Assembly: GCF_900105455.1 (NCBI RefSeq)
Contig: NZ_FNSF01000006.1
Location: forward strand, 28,727 to 92,726
Direction of reading: 5' to 3'
Origin: Tenacibaculum sp. MAR_2009_124
Lineage (GTDB): Bacteria > Bacteroidota > Bacteroidia > Flavobacteriales > Flavobacteriaceae
Length of the DNA stretch: 64,000 nucleotides
Shown: positions 9,279 through 22,200 of the stretch, piece after piece
Layout of the letters: each line of letters starts with the position of its first letter
Numbering within the stretch: the stretch's first letter is position 1
Made by a program: the position numbers and the translations under genes
The notes under the pieces: model-generated
Databases searched by the model: none
Seen by the model: the letters and a program-made list of their open reading frames with translations, nothing else
Told to the model about the DNA's origin: nothing

Positions 9279-10196
9279 ATGGTATTAGTTACTGAAAATC
9301 CAGGGATGAGAGAAATGGTTAATTCTCTTTTTAATAGATATATCAGCGATGCGTTTGCTAATGTAAATGTATTCGTTGAAATGGGCCAAATATTTGCGCA
9401 TATAGGTATTGCAATTATTGCATTGCAATTATTCATTAGTGAAGATAGGACAAATGTTTTTAAGGCTCTTAAATGGGTTCCTTTGGCTGCATTATTATTT
9501 ATGTACAAGGAGTTTGTTGGAGCAATATTCCAATTCTATAATAATATAGGTTCTTCACTTCAACATAATGACATTACTTGGGATACCATATTTAATAAAA
9601 TATCAGTAGCTCAGAATTATAATATAGAAGCTAGTGGTATAGGGGTCGGTCCTAGTTTACTTTTTAACCCATCAGCTTTGGAGGGAGTAATCATGACTCA
9701 AATAGTAACAATTTTGGTGTATTTAGGTGCCGGAATCAGTACTATTATTTTTATAGGAGTTAAAGCAATGTCTGTAATTTATTTGTTTGTTTTAATTGTT
9801 TTTGGCCCTTTGAACATAGGTTTATCTTTTATACCTGCATTATCAGGTATGTGGAAATCTTGGCTTCAGAAATTTATGTCAGTGTGTCTATGGATACCAA
9901 TCCTTTACTTGATTGATAACTTTATGTTAGGGGTTATGGATAATGTTATATCTAGATTATTACACCCGGAAAATATTGACACAGGAATGGTACTGACTGG
10001 GACTTTACTGATCTTTATGAATGCTTTTATTTATTTAAAAGCACCGACTTTGGCAAACTTTGTTGTACAAGGTATGAATGTAGGTGCTAGCCAATTAAAG
10101 GATAAACCGAAACAAAAAGGTAAAAAAGCTGTTCAAGCGGCTATGGATGCAAAAACAGGAGGAGCTTCTAAGGCTGTAAGAACAATTTTTCAATAA
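9279..10196 (+). CDS. traJ: TraJ, VirB6-like polytopic membrane protein
   Basis: 305 residues with about six hydrophobic segments: residues 35-50, 60-75, 135-160, 165-188, 205-222 and 238-258. It ends in a soluble lysine- and alanine-rich tail. The multi-helix topology and the position between TraI and TraK fit VirB6/TraJ, which forms part of the inner-membrane channel. The start codon follows the traI stop after 3 nt. Confidence 0.8.
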   Translation: MVLVTENPGMREMVNSLFNRYISDAFANVNVFVEMGQIFAHIGIAIIALQLFISEDRTNVFKALKWVPLAALLFMYKEFVGAIFQFYNNIGSSLQHNDITWDTIFNKISVAQNYNIEASGIGVGPSLLFNPSALEGVIMTQIVTILVYLGAGISTIIFIGVKAMSVIYLFVLIVFGPLNIGLSFIPALSGMWKSWLQKFMSVCLWIPILYLIDNFMLGVMDNVISRLLHPENIDTGMVLTGTLLIFMNAFIYLKAPTLANFVVQGMNVGASQLKDKPKQKGKKAVQAAMDAKTGGASKAVRTIFQ

Positions 10197-10202
10197 TTAA
10201 TT

Positions 10203-10823
10203 ATGGAATACAAAATATTTAATGATATATCTAAGTCTGAGAAAAAAAGTAGGAAAATAATATTCTTTTCTATTACAAGCGTTTTGTTGATCGCTATAGC
10301 TGCGATGCATTATGTCTATAAAACAAATGAAAGTGTAAAAAATTCATTTTACTTAATTGATGGAGGTCAAAAAGTCGCAACAATAAGGGTGAAAGATTTT
10401 AGAAAGGCCGTGGATATTCTTACCGAAGGGCATATTAGTCTTTTTCATCAGTTATTTTTTTCAATCGAACCAGATTGGGAGTATATAAAACGAAATATAG
10501 AAGAAAAGGCTCTATATATGATCGACAGATCGGGTACAAAAGTTTATAACGATTTACTCAATGATAATTATTTCGAAAGTGTAGTAATGAGCAGATATCG
10601 CATTGAAGTTGAAATGGATAGCATGAACATTGACTATAGCAAATATCCCTATAAGTTTATGTTTCATGGAAAGCAAAAGATTTTTTATAAGAGAGATATC
10701 ACTTATAGGAAACTTATTACTAAAGGCTATATAGAAGAAACGGCCGTAAGTCCGAATAACCTAAACGGAATGAAAATTATTGATTGGTCGATAGTTAATA
10801 ATGACGACATAAGTAAAAATTAG
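10203..10823 (+). CDS. traK: TraK, VirB8-like assembly factor
   Basis: 206 residues. A short cytoplasmic N-terminus is followed by one transmembrane helix (residues 20-37) and a periplasmic domain of about 165 residues with NTF2-like strand and helix spacing. Bitopic VirB8 proteins have this form and nucleate assembly of the type IV core complex. Order J-K-M-N is as in CTnDOT. There is no separate traL (DUF3989) gene; only 4 nt separate this gene from traM. Confidence 0.78.
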   Translation: MEYKIFNDISKSEKKSRKIIFFSITSVLLIAIAAMHYVYKTNESVKNSFYLIDGGQKVATIRVKDFRKAVDILTEGHISLFHQLFFSIEPDWEYIKRNIEEKALYMIDRSGTKVYNDLLNDNYFESVVMSRYRIEVEMDSMNIDYSKYPYKFMFHGKQKIFYKRDITYRKLITKGYIEETAVSPNNLNGMKIIDWSIVNNDDISKN

Positions 10824-10827
10824 TAAA

Positions 10828-11790
10828 ATGAAATTTAACAAAGAAAAATTCGAAAATTGGATTAAAAAAAATTTATTATTTGCTGTTCTTCTACCTATAA
10901 TTCTTTTTGGGGGAGGCTATTACGTATATGCCAGTATTAAGAAAGTTGGTGTGAATCAAGGTGTCTCAATTGAGAAAGGTTACAATAACAAACTTCCTTT
11001 TAAAAAGAAGGAAGTTGAAGTAAAAAACCCACAAGATTATTATAAGAAAGAAGTTAAAGATTCAATCATTAATAGTTCTGTAAAAAAACACCAAATAAAA
11101 TCTTTTACAAAAAAAGACAGAGAAAAGGATAGTTTCACTAAAGTTTTGAATAGTCTGGAAAATTTCTCTTTTAAAGAAAAACCAAAGAAAGAAAACACAA
11201 GAAAAACATATAATAAAAATAAATCGGTTAACTCTAGTAAACCGTATAGCAATAAAAGTGAAAGCGAAAGTATAGATCAATGGAGGCAAAGGATTGAAAA
11301 AGAAAATGAAGACTTTTACAACTCACCTTCTGCAAAGTATAATGAAAGTAATTCTGTTCAAAAGACTTTAAAAAGTGATAATGAAATCTATGCCGTTGTT
11401 TATAAAGATCAGGAAATTTTGAATAATGGAAGAGTATGGTTACGATTGAGTCAAGATGCTTTAATTAATGGAGTTATTTTTAAAAGAAACACCTTGTTTT
11501 ATGGGTTTACAAAATTTGCTAAAAACCGTATTTATATCAATATAAATAGTATTAATGATGTTAAAGTCAATTTATCAGCCTATGACGCTCAAGACTCTAA
11601 TATCGGTCTTTATACGGAAGTAGAATTTTTCAGTATTGCCTCTAATGAAATTCATGATGACGCAATAGATGAAGTAAACACTTCTAAAATTCCATTAGGA
11701 AATACGTTAAAAAGAATTATAAAAAAGAAAAAGCGAGTAGATAAAGTTCCTTTATTAAATGAATCAAAATTAACACTTAAAACGAACTAA
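10828..11790 (+). CDS. traM: TraM, VirB10-like core complex protein
   Basis: 320 residues: a basic N-terminus, one transmembrane segment (residues 15-32), a long lysine- and serine-rich periplasmic linker (about 50-175), and a C-terminal domain (about 185-290) with alternating strands (EIYAVVYKDQEI, RVWLRLSQDALING, FYGFTKFA). That organisation is VirB10/TraM (DUF3714). It spans from the inner membrane to the outer-membrane complex and couples ATPase energy to channel opening. Confidence 0.8.
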   Translation: MKFNKEKFENWIKKNLLFAVLLPIILFGGGYYVYASIKKVGVNQGVSIEKGYNNKLPFKKKEVEVKNPQDYYKKEVKDSIINSSVKKHQIKSFTKKDREKDSFTKVLNSLENFSFKEKPKKENTRKTYNKNKSVNSSKPYSNKSESESIDQWRQRIEKENEDFYNSPSAKYNESNSVQKTLKSDNEIYAVVYKDQEILNNGRVWLRLSQDALINGVIFKRNTLFYGFTKFAKNRIYININSINDVKVNLSAYDAQDSNIGLYTEVEFFSIASNEIHDDAIDEVNTSKIPLGNTLKRIIKKKKRVDKVPLLNESKLTLKTN

Positions 11791-11793
11791 AAC

Positions 11794-12696
11794 ATGCATA
11801 GAAATTTATATATTATCATACTATTATTTGGCGTTTCATCTTATTCTCAAGTAAGAAAAATATACGTTAATAGTAACAATAAAGTTTTTTTAATATTCGA
11901 TAGTCCTATTAAGCATGGCAAGGAAGGATCCAGAGAGTATATTTTCGGGTATAATAAAAATTCACCTAACAAAATAGGAAATTTAATTGCTAAAAAAAAT
12001 GCTAACCCAACTAATCTTTTTGTGGTTACTACGGACGAAAAAATGTATTCTTTTGAATTAGAATATAAAGAGAATCTAAAACCTGAAGAATTTACATATA
12101 TAGTTAACCCTAAATATGCAATAGGAGGAGGTAATAACTTCTTAAAATCAGAAAAAAGAGAAACGAAAAAAACTAATGTAAAAGTAGTAAGTAAAACAAT
12201 AGGTCATGATAACTATGATTATCATTATCATGAATCAAATCCAGATGAAGGAAGATATCTTAATCTCTCTAAAAAGATTGCACTTAAAGATGAAAGCTAT
12301 TTTAGAAATCAGATAAGAGTAATTGATAAAATATACTTTAGTTTAAAAAATTACTATTATAACAAAGATGAGCTATATTTTTATTTTGAAATACAAAATC
12401 ATTCGAAGTTAGATTTTGATATTAACTTTATTAAATTTTTTACTACTACCAAAAAGAGAAAGAACAGAACTATTTCTCAACAAATATTTCTAGGTCAGAA
12501 TGGCTCTCCTATGCTGACCTATAATCTTCCTAAACGAATAAAAAAAGGGCAAAAAATAAACTTTGTTTGTGTCTTTAAAAAATTCTCACTTAACAAGAAT
12601 AAGTCTCTTTTGATAAATCTCTCAGAATTGAAAGGGGAAAGAGTTCTTGAACTCGATATTCTAAGTAAAATAATAAATAATCCTCAAATATTTTAA
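11794..12696 (+). CDS. traN: TraN, VirB9-like outer-membrane complex protein (DUF4138)
   Basis: 300 residues. A signal peptide (LYIIILLFGVSSYSQ) precedes an N-terminal beta domain starting VRKIYVNSNNKVFLIFDSPIKHG, which resembles DUF4138/TraN. The C-terminal half has strands (ELYFYFEIQNHS, INFVCVFKKFSLN) suited to the immunoglobulin-like VirB9 domain that contacts VirB7 and VirB10. Gaps to traM and to the next gene are 3 nt each. Confidence 0.78.
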   Translation: MHRNLYIIILLFGVSSYSQVRKIYVNSNNKVFLIFDSPIKHGKEGSREYIFGYNKNSPNKIGNLIAKKNANPTNLFVVTTDEKMYSFELEYKENLKPEEFTYIVNPKYAIGGGNNFLKSEKRETKKTNVKVVSKTIGHDNYDYHYHESNPDEGRYLNLSKKIALKDESYFRNQIRVIDKIYFSLKNYYYNKDELYFYFEIQNHSKLDFDINFIKFFTTTKKRKNRTISQQIFLGQNGSPMLTYNLPKRIKKGQKINFVCVFKKFSLNKNKSLLINLSELKGERVLELDILSKIINNPQIF

Positions 12697-12699
12697 TTT

Positions 12700-13254
12700 A
12701 TGAAACAAATATTCTTTATTCTCACTTTATTAATAAGTCTACTTTCTTTTAATAAAGTATTTTCTCAAATCGATGATACATCAATGGTAGGTTTAACTGT
12801 TGGTGCAGCCGAAAATGGTTTCGGCTTCTCATTAAATTATAATTACTATTTCGAAAGAAATGAGTATTTATCAGGTGATATCTTACTTACTTTTTCATCA
12901 GATAGAGTTAGTGAATTTAACATAAGAGTACCTTATAATGCTATATACCTAAATGCAGGCTATTTCAATCAATTTTATGAAACCAATCGAGAACTATTTA
13001 GGTTTAGTGCCGGTGCAGGTCTGAGCTTTGGTTATCAGGTTATAAATAATGGATCTAAAGAAATTGAAACTGGAGCTTTGATTACTTCAGACTCTAAGTT
13101 TATTTATGGAGCATTTATTGGAATTGATACAAAACTGTTTATTTCATATAAATATACAGGAATGTTGGTGTTAAGGGAGTTTTATCATATCAATAGTGAT
13201 ATAGGAAAATTCACCCCATATATAGGTCTAGGAGTTACTTACTCACTTTTTTAA
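12700..13254 (+). CDS. traO: TraO-like outer-membrane beta-barrel protein
   Basis: 184 residues with a signal peptide ending KVFSQ. Repeated amphipathic strands follow (GFGFSLNYNYYFE, YLSGDILLTF, AIYLNAGYFN, FSAGAGLSFGY, FIYGAFIGIDTKLFI). The protein ends in an aromatic residue (VTYSLF), as outer-membrane barrels do. The place after traN matches TraO of Bacteroides conjugative transposons. It may anchor the channel at the cell surface, but its exact role is not established from sequence. Confidence 0.7.
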   Translation: MKQIFFILTLLISLLSFNKVFSQIDDTSMVGLTVGAAENGFGFSLNYNYYFERNEYLSGDILLTFSSDRVSEFNIRVPYNAIYLNAGYFNQFYETNRELFRFSAGAGLSFGYQVINNGSKEIETGALITSDSKFIYGAFIGIDTKLFISYKYTGMLVLREFYHINSDIGKFTPYIGLGVTYSLF

Positions 13255-13273
13255 TTATTCAAAACTTTAACTA

Positions 13274-16200
13274 ATGAAAAAATATATAAATATTGGTATA
13301 AGAAGCGTTGTTCTTATGCTTTTAATAATAGTAGCCTGTACTCACGAGGTTGATATTAAAACGGACTTTATGTTTGAAGTCAATTTCTCACATAATGAGG
13401 AAGGTTTTATGAGAGATTATTTAGAAAACACAATACAAATTGTTCCGGAAAGAAAAGTAAAAGGAGTTAAATATTCCTTTTCTTATAAGGTGAAGACTGG
13501 TGAGGGTGAATTTCATTTTCAACCAGATACAGCTTTAGAACCATTAAGAGATTATCCCATTGAGGATTTAGAAAATTTCGAATTTAAAACGCATTATTAT
13601 GCTAAAAAATTAGGAGAAAACAAGGTTGAAATAACGATTAAAGATAGTAATGGACAAGAAAACAAATACGACCTAATTTATAATATTAAATATGCAGATT
13701 TTACTTTTATTTTTAATAAAAGTGCTGAGGAATATCCTATAGGAGTCAAATCTCCATTTGCATTAACCTTACTAAATAATAAGGATGGGGATCAAGATTT
13801 CAAAATAACTTATAATATTGAAGATGGTGATGGTAAATTTTATAATGCCGATACACTATTTTTAGAAAAAGGAGAAACTCATTTAGTAAAAGAAGGTGTT
13901 GCTACATGGAGATATGAACCAGATGTTATTGGTACACATAAAATAGTAGCTACTGCTGAAAATATCGATGGAAATATCATAGAACGTATAGTTGAAATGG
14001 ACGTCAGAAATGTAAACTGGACATTTGATATATCTGGAAGAGAAACTTCTACAGTATCTACGGAAAACATGGAGGTAACCGTTGATTTGAATACTATAGA
14101 TACAAATAATAATCCCACTTATAAATATTATATTGAAGTTTTAGAAAATGATGGGGATATTATAGATGATCAAAATAATATAATAGTACCTGGAGAAAGA
14201 GCCGATATTGTTGAAGGAACTAAAACTTTTAATTTTAAACCAAGGAGTTTAGGAGACACAAAAATAATGTTCTATGCAATAGATAATTACAATGAGGTAA
14301 AAAGAGATAGTTTACAAGTTAGGGTAGAGCGTGTTCCATACACGTTTACAGCCGCTTCAACAGTTCAAGATATTCAAGTAAATGAGTTAGCTCCGATTAA
14401 TTTTGGATTAGATCCTCAAGGAAATTTTGAAGGACTTGAATATAATATTAAATATGTTATAAATAATGGAGAAGGAGTAATGCTTGATGAGAACAATCAA
14501 GAAATACCTATTGCACAAAATAAAGAGGTGAACCCTGGAGATTGGACGTGGAAATTTAAACCAAGTTCTGTTACAGAAAACACTTCGGTTACTTTTACTA
14601 TAATCGATAGTTATGGAGAAGAAAAAACGCAGGAAGTTAATTTCAATGTAAGCAATGTTGATTTCGATTTTTCTGTAACACCTTCTCAAGTTGTACATGT
14701 TAATCAGTGGAACCAAATGACATTTAGTTTAGTGCCTTCAGGCGATCAAACGGATATTGCTTATAAAATGTCTTACGATTTAATAGAAGGTAGTGGTGTA
14801 CTAGGTAAAAGAAATTCAAATACTAGATATGATCAAAATGTTCCTTTTGATGTTCAAATAGGTACTTATTCCCTTGATTATATTCCTTCTAGTGTAGGAG
14901 TCCATAAAATTAATTTTAAAGCAATATCAAACACTGGTAGAAGTAAGACAATACCACTAGAAATTGAGGTTGTAAGTACAGCGTTTAGCTTTACAGCAAA
15001 TGCAACTAATAGTGAGATTTTTAAAAATTATGAAGATAATATTGCTCTTTCATTACAACAGCAACAAGGAAATAACACGATTTCTTATACTTTAGAATAT
15101 AATATTGTTGGAAACGGAAAATTATATAAGGATAATACTGAGGCACCAGCCTCTCAAACAATAGAACCAGGTAATTATACTAATTACAAATTTTCTTCTG
15201 AGGTTGCTGGTAATTCTACTATCAATTTTAAAATAACAGATAGTAATGGTACTGAACAAACCCAAGAATTAATATATGTTGTAAATAATACTGATTTTAC
15301 AATTAACTCTTCAGGAGATGGTAATCTTTTTATCAATGAAGATAAGCCTATATTGTTTAGTATTTCTCAAGAAAGTGAAGATAGTAGTGCTTCTTATCAA
15401 TATAAGTATGAGGTTGTAAATGGTTCAGGAAAACTAAAAACTCCAGAAGGAGTAGAAGTACCTCTTGCTTTATATCAAGATGCAGAAGTTGGTATTAATA
15501 ATTTAGTTTTTACAAGTGATTATATTGGTGAAACAAAAATATTAATTACATCAAAAGATAATTACGGGCATTTTCATACTACTGAATTATTGTTTAATAC
15601 TAATAACATAGAGTATAATTTCAATGCAACTAGTAGTGTTAATGAACTTAATATTTTAGATGAAGCTTTAATTAATTTTTCTATCGTTCAAAATAGAGAA
15701 GTAACTGGAATCACCTACACAATGAACTATGAAACAAATAGTGAAGGTGTACTAATTGGTAGTGATGGGATTGAAAAAGTGCGAGGTGTTGACTTTGATG
15801 TTCAAAGAGGTGTATTTACTATGAAATACAAACCTAGTAGAGTAGGGGAGCACACTTTAACATTCAAAACAAAAAGTTCATCAGGTGTAGAAAGAACAAA
15901 GCAAATATTTCTTAATGTAACCAATATCAACTTTGCTCTTAGTGCAACGGTTCCTAGTACAGTATATGTAAATGAACAAAATCCTTTTGCTTTTTCTTTA
16001 GTAGAACAAGGATCTCCTTCAGGAGCTACATTTACGATGGAATATAACGTTTTACAAGGTGCAGGAAAATTTTATAATGGAAATAGCATTGTTAATGAAA
16101 GCATTCCTTTTGATGTAAATACAGGAGATTTTGGTTATACGTTTTTACCTTCTGAAGCCGGAACTACGTCTGTTGAGTTTACAGTAAAAACAAATACTGG

Positions 16201-19200
16201 GGCTGAACTAAAAGTTGTAAAGAATTTTGAAGTTATTGCTACTGATTTCTCGTTAAGAGTATTTGCAACAGATACTAATATTGCTAAGAATGAAGAGGAT
16301 AAAATAACGGTTTCACTACAACAAAATGCAACAAATTCTAACATAACTTATACACTAGAGTATAACATTGTCGGAAATGGAACTTTATATAAGGATAATA
16401 GCGAAGCACCAGCTTCTGAAAGTATTACGCCAGGTAATTACAATAATTACAAATTTGTATCGTCTGAAGCTGGTGCAAGTACTATCAACTTCACTATCAA
16501 CGATAGTAATGGACAAACAGAATCTCAACAATTAATCTACACTGTAAGTAATCCTAGTTTTGATTTAAATACTATCGGTGGTACTGAACTATATTTAAAC
16601 GATTCAGAAGATTTCACTTTCAATATAACACAACAATATACAGATAATCAAGCTTCATATCAGTATTCTTATGAGTTCGTTCAAGGAAATGGAGAATTAA
16701 AAGATAGCAGTGGTTCTGTGATTGTTCCTGGTTCATATTATGATGCCTCAGTAGGATTAAATCAATTGAACTTTGAGGCTATTAGAAATGGAATTAACAC
16801 TGTTAAACTTACGGTAAGAGATAATTACGGTAACACTCAATACAGAGAAATTACCTTTACAGTAAATGAAATTTCTTTTGATTATAGTGCAGCTTCAGCT
16901 TCAGCAAATATAGCTTATGGTGAAGATATTAAAATCACTCAAAATATTTCTTCTCAAGTAGAGAACGGCAATATCCAATACGAATTATCATATACGACAA
17001 GCGGTACTGGGACTTTATCTTACAATGGCGTTGATTATTCTCCAGGAGAAGTTATTGATGTATCTGATGGTCAATTTAACACTTATTATAAAGGATTAAG
17101 TGTTGGTACTCATGAAATTATTTTTAGTGTTAAGAGTACTCAAAATATAACAAAAACTTCACAAGTTAGAATTGATGTAAGCTCTATCGATTTTAATTTC
17201 TTAGCAGACGCTCAAGACAATAGTATTTACAAAAACGAGGAGACAAATATCAATTTTGATATTAGCGAAAGCGTAGGTTCTTCATCTGATACTTATGAAG
17301 TATCATATTCATTAACAAGAGGTGGTGGAATATTAAAGGATATTACGGGAACAGCTCTTACTTCTTCAACATTTTATACGGTTTCTAGTGGACCAACAAA
17401 TTGGATATTTGAAGGAACTGATGTTGGCGAAGTCGAAATCAAATTAATAGCTAGAAATAGTACAGGTACATCGAGAGAAGTTAAAGTACAATTGGAAGTA
17501 AAACAAACAGATTTTGTTTTTCAATCTATAGTAGCTGAAAGCGCCGCTAATATTAACGAAGAAGTTCCTGTAAGTTTTGTTCTTACTCCTAATGGAGAAG
17601 AGAACTTAACCTATGACTTACTTTTTAGTTCAACTGTATCAGGTAAACTTAAGTTAAACGGTACTAGTTATAATGCTGGACAACAAATAGTGGTAACACC
17701 AGGTAATTTTGTTGGTTCATTTACAAGTTCAGTACCGGGAACAAACGACATTACTTTTGAGGTAACCGCTTCGAACAATGTAAAGAAAACAGATAATATC
17801 ACTATAGATTTTGGTGAACCGGATTATTCATTCTCCGCAGATATTGAAAAAACTTCAATGTATAAAGAAGAAAGTAGTGATATTAACTTTAATATATCTC
17901 AAAGTGGATCTGCGCTTAATTATGAAATAGCATATATTATAAATAGTGGTAATGCAGTGATAAAAGATAGGAATGGAACTATCTTAAATTCAAATAGTTT
18001 TTATTCAGTACCTCTTGGAAGTTCTAATTGGGTTATTGAAGGAAGCGACGTAGGTAATGTTGATGTAACTTTTAAATCCAAAAATAGTACAGGAACTGAA
18101 AAAAATGTAAACGATGATATAATAGTCAATAAAACAGATTTTAATTTTACTGCTATTGCTGCACAGACTTCATCTTTTGTAAATGAAATTGTACCTATCA
18201 ATTTTGTGTTAACCAGATTAGGAACTGAAAATCTTACCTATAAAATGGTTTATTCAAGTTCTTTAAATGGTAGTTTAAAAATTGGAACAACAACATATAG
18301 TGCTGGAGAGGAAATAACTATTAATCCTGGCAACTTTAATGCTGAATATATCGGGGAAAATCAAGGAAATCACGATATAGAGTTTAGAGTTACGGCCTCT
18401 AATGCTATTGCAAAATCAGATAATACAAAGATAGATGTTTCATTTCTTGATTTTACATTAACTGCTGATTCGCAAGATAACAGTATCTATAAAAATGAAA
18501 GTACTAACTTAAACTTTAATATTAGTCAAGCTGGTAACCCACTTACTTATGAAATGTCGTATACAATTAATAGTGGTAATGCTACTGTTAAAAATGCAGC
18601 TGGTAGTACGTTGAATTCTTCTTCTTATTACCCCGTTAGTCATGGTAATTTTAATTGGCAATTTATAGGTTCAGTTGAAGGAAATGTTTCAATTACATTT
18701 ACCGCTCGTAATTCCTCTGGAGCTACGAAATCCAAAACAGTAGATATAACTGTAAATAAAACAGATTTTAATTTTAACGCTGTTTCTACTCAAACAACTG
18801 CTAATGTGAATGAGGAAGTTCCTGTAAACTTCTCTCTAACTAAATTAGGTACGGAAAATATCACATACAAACTATCATTTGCTTCTACTATTAATAGTAG
18901 TTTAAAAATGGGGGGTACTACCTATAGCGCTGGAGAAGAAATTACTGTTATTCCTGGTAACTTCTCTGCTGATATTATAACACAAGAAAGCGGAACAAAT
19001 AAAGTTACATTTACGGTTGTTGCATCTAATAATGTTACTCATAATAAAGAAGTGACTATAACAGCTGCTCCGTTAGACTTTACTTTAACTGCTGATTCGC
19101 AAGATAACAGTATCTATAAAAATGAAAGTACTAACTTAAACTTTAATATTAGTCAAGCTGGTAACCCACTTACTTATGAAATGTCGTATACAATTAATAG

Positions 19201-22200
19201 TGGTAATGCTACTGTTAAAAATGCAGCTGGTAGTACGTTGAATTCTTCTTCTTATTACCCCGTTAGTCATGGTAATTTTAATTGGCAATTTATAGGTTCA
19301 GTTGAAGGAAATGTTTCAATTACATTTACCGCTCGTAATTCCTCTGGAGCTACGAAATCCAAAACAGTAGATATAACTGTAAATAAAACAGATTTTAATT
19401 TTAACGCTGTTTCTACTCAAACAACTGCTAATGTGAATGAGGAAGTTCCTGTAAACTTCTCTCTAACTAAATTAGGTACGGAAAATATCACATACAAACT
19501 ATCATTTGCTTCTACTATTAATAGTAGTTTAAAAATGGGGGGTACTACCTATAGCGCTGGAGAAGAAATTACTGTTATTCCTGGTAACTTCTCTGCTGAC
19601 ATTATAACACAAGAAAGCGGAACAAATAAAGTTACATTTACGGTCGTTGCATCTAATAATGTTACTCATAATAAAGAAGTGACTATAACAGCTGCTCCGT
19701 TAGACTTTACTTTAACTGCTGATTCGCAAGATAACAGTATCTATAAAAATGAAAGTACTAACTTAAACTTTAATATTAGTCAAGCTGGTAACCCACTTAC
19801 TTATGAAATGTCGTATACAATTAATAGTGGTAATGCAACAATTAAAAACGCTGCCGGTAGTACGTTGAATTCTTCTTCTTATTACCCCGTTAGTCATGGT
19901 AATTTTAATTGGCAATTTATCGGTTCAGTTGAAGGAAATGTTTCAATTACATTTACCGCTCGTAATTCCTCTGGAGCTACGAAATCCAAAACAGTAGATA
20001 TAACTGTAAATAAAACAGATTTTAATTTTAACGCAATTTCTACGCAAACGACTGCTAGTGTTGGTAATTTGGTTCCAGTGAATTTTACATTAAGTAAGCT
20101 AGGTACTGAATCTATTAGCTACAATTTAAGTTTTTCTTCAACTATAACTAGTAAATTAAAAATAGGAGGAACTACATATACAGCTGGTCAACAAATTCCT
20201 GTTAATATTGGTAATTTCTCTGGAGATTTAATTACAGAAAGCACAGGTAATAATGAAGTAACTTTTACCATAACAGCTTCTAATAATGTGACTAAATCAG
20301 ATGATATTTCAATATCTATATCACCATTAGATTTTACTTTAGAGGGTAGTCCACAACAAAATAGCATTTATAAAAATGAAAGCACTAATCTTAACTTTGA
20401 GGTTAGTCAGTCAGGAACACCGCTTACCTATGAAATGTCTTATGTTATAAATAGTGGTAATGCGACAATTAAAAACGCTGCTGGTAGTACGTTGAATTCT
20501 ACTACTTATTACCCGATTAGCCTTGGTAATTTTAATTGGCAGTTTGTTGGATCTTCTGAAGGAAATGTATCAATTACATTTACTGCTCGTAATTCCTCTG
20601 GAGCTATAAAGTCAAAAACAATTTCAGTTGAAGTAAAACAAACAGACTTCACTTTTACAGCAATTGCCGGACAATCTTCGACTAATGTAAATGAAAGCGT
20701 TCCAGTTAATTTTGTTTTAACAAAATTAGGAACCGAAAATGTTACATATAATTTAGTATATAATTCGAGTTCTAATGGAACCTTAAAAGTTGGAGGAGTA
20801 ACCTATAGTGATGGGCAGCAAATCACTGTTAATACAGGAAATTTCTCTGGAGAATATATTGGGACGAGTAATGGAACTCACAGAATTGATTTTACAGTCA
20901 CTGCGTCAAATAATATTGTTCACTCTGATTCTGAAAATATATCATTTAATCAAATTGATTTTAATTTTAGTGGTGATATAGAAGAAACTAGTATCTATAA
21001 AGATGAAGAAAGTAATATTAATTTTAATCTTAATCAATCAGGAACATCTTTATCTTATGAAATTTCATATGTTTTTGAATCTGGTAATGGAGTGATAAAA
21101 AATAGTTCAGGAGTTACGTTAACTTCTGCTACTTATTACCCAGTTAACTTAGGTAACTTTAATTGGAAATTTATTGGAACTAATGATGGTAATGTTAAAA
21201 TAAAATTTACTGTACGAAATACATCAGGAACTACAAAAAATGTAACCGATGATATAACAGTTAATAAAACTAATTTTAACTTTACTTCTATAGAAACTAA
21301 CTCATCTAGTAACGTTAATCAAGAAATACCTATTAATTTTATTTTAACAAAATTAGGAACTGAAAATATAACTTATTCTATGATTTTCACTTCGAATGGA
21401 ACAGGTACTTTAGAAATAGGTGGAAATATATATTCTCCAGGACAGCAAATATCTGTAACATCAGGAAATTTCACAGGAAACTACACTGGAACCAGTTCTG
21501 GAAATCATAATGTCACCTTTACAGTAGTAGCGTCAAATAATATTACCAAAAATGACAATGTATCAATTGAGTTTAAGTCTGCTAATTTTATTTATTCTGT
21601 AAATGGTTATGGTGATACCATTCAAGAGACAAACACAACGAATTTGATACTGAATATAACACCAGAAGATTATTCAATATCTGCACAATACAAATTAACT
21701 TTTACCTCCAACCTAAATAACTCTATAACTTATAATGGAAATACATTTAATTCTGGAGAGGAAATTACTTTAAACAGTTTAAATAACAACCTCATATACA
21801 ATGGAATTAACTCTGGAGATGATACTATAAATTTAAGTGTAGTTAATAATTTTAATGTTACTAAAGTTAAAAATATTCAGGTCAAAGTGGTTGAGAAAAC
21901 TCTGCTAGAAAGTTTCACTTATGAATGTGATAGAAATTATAACAGTGGATTTACAGCGACATATCATACTTTAAAATTGAGTAATCAAAATATAAATTAT
22001 ATTGATATTGAAATGTATGATCATTATACTGGGCAGTTGTTAACTGATTATCCTCCAATATTTGGAAGCTCTGGAACTCTAACAAAAACAGATTATCTAA
22101 ACACAATAAATACAACAAGGGAATTAGGTTTAAGAGAAGCGGAATACAGAAGTTGCCTTACATGTAGCCCTCCTGGTTGTAAACCAAGAAGGAAATTCAG

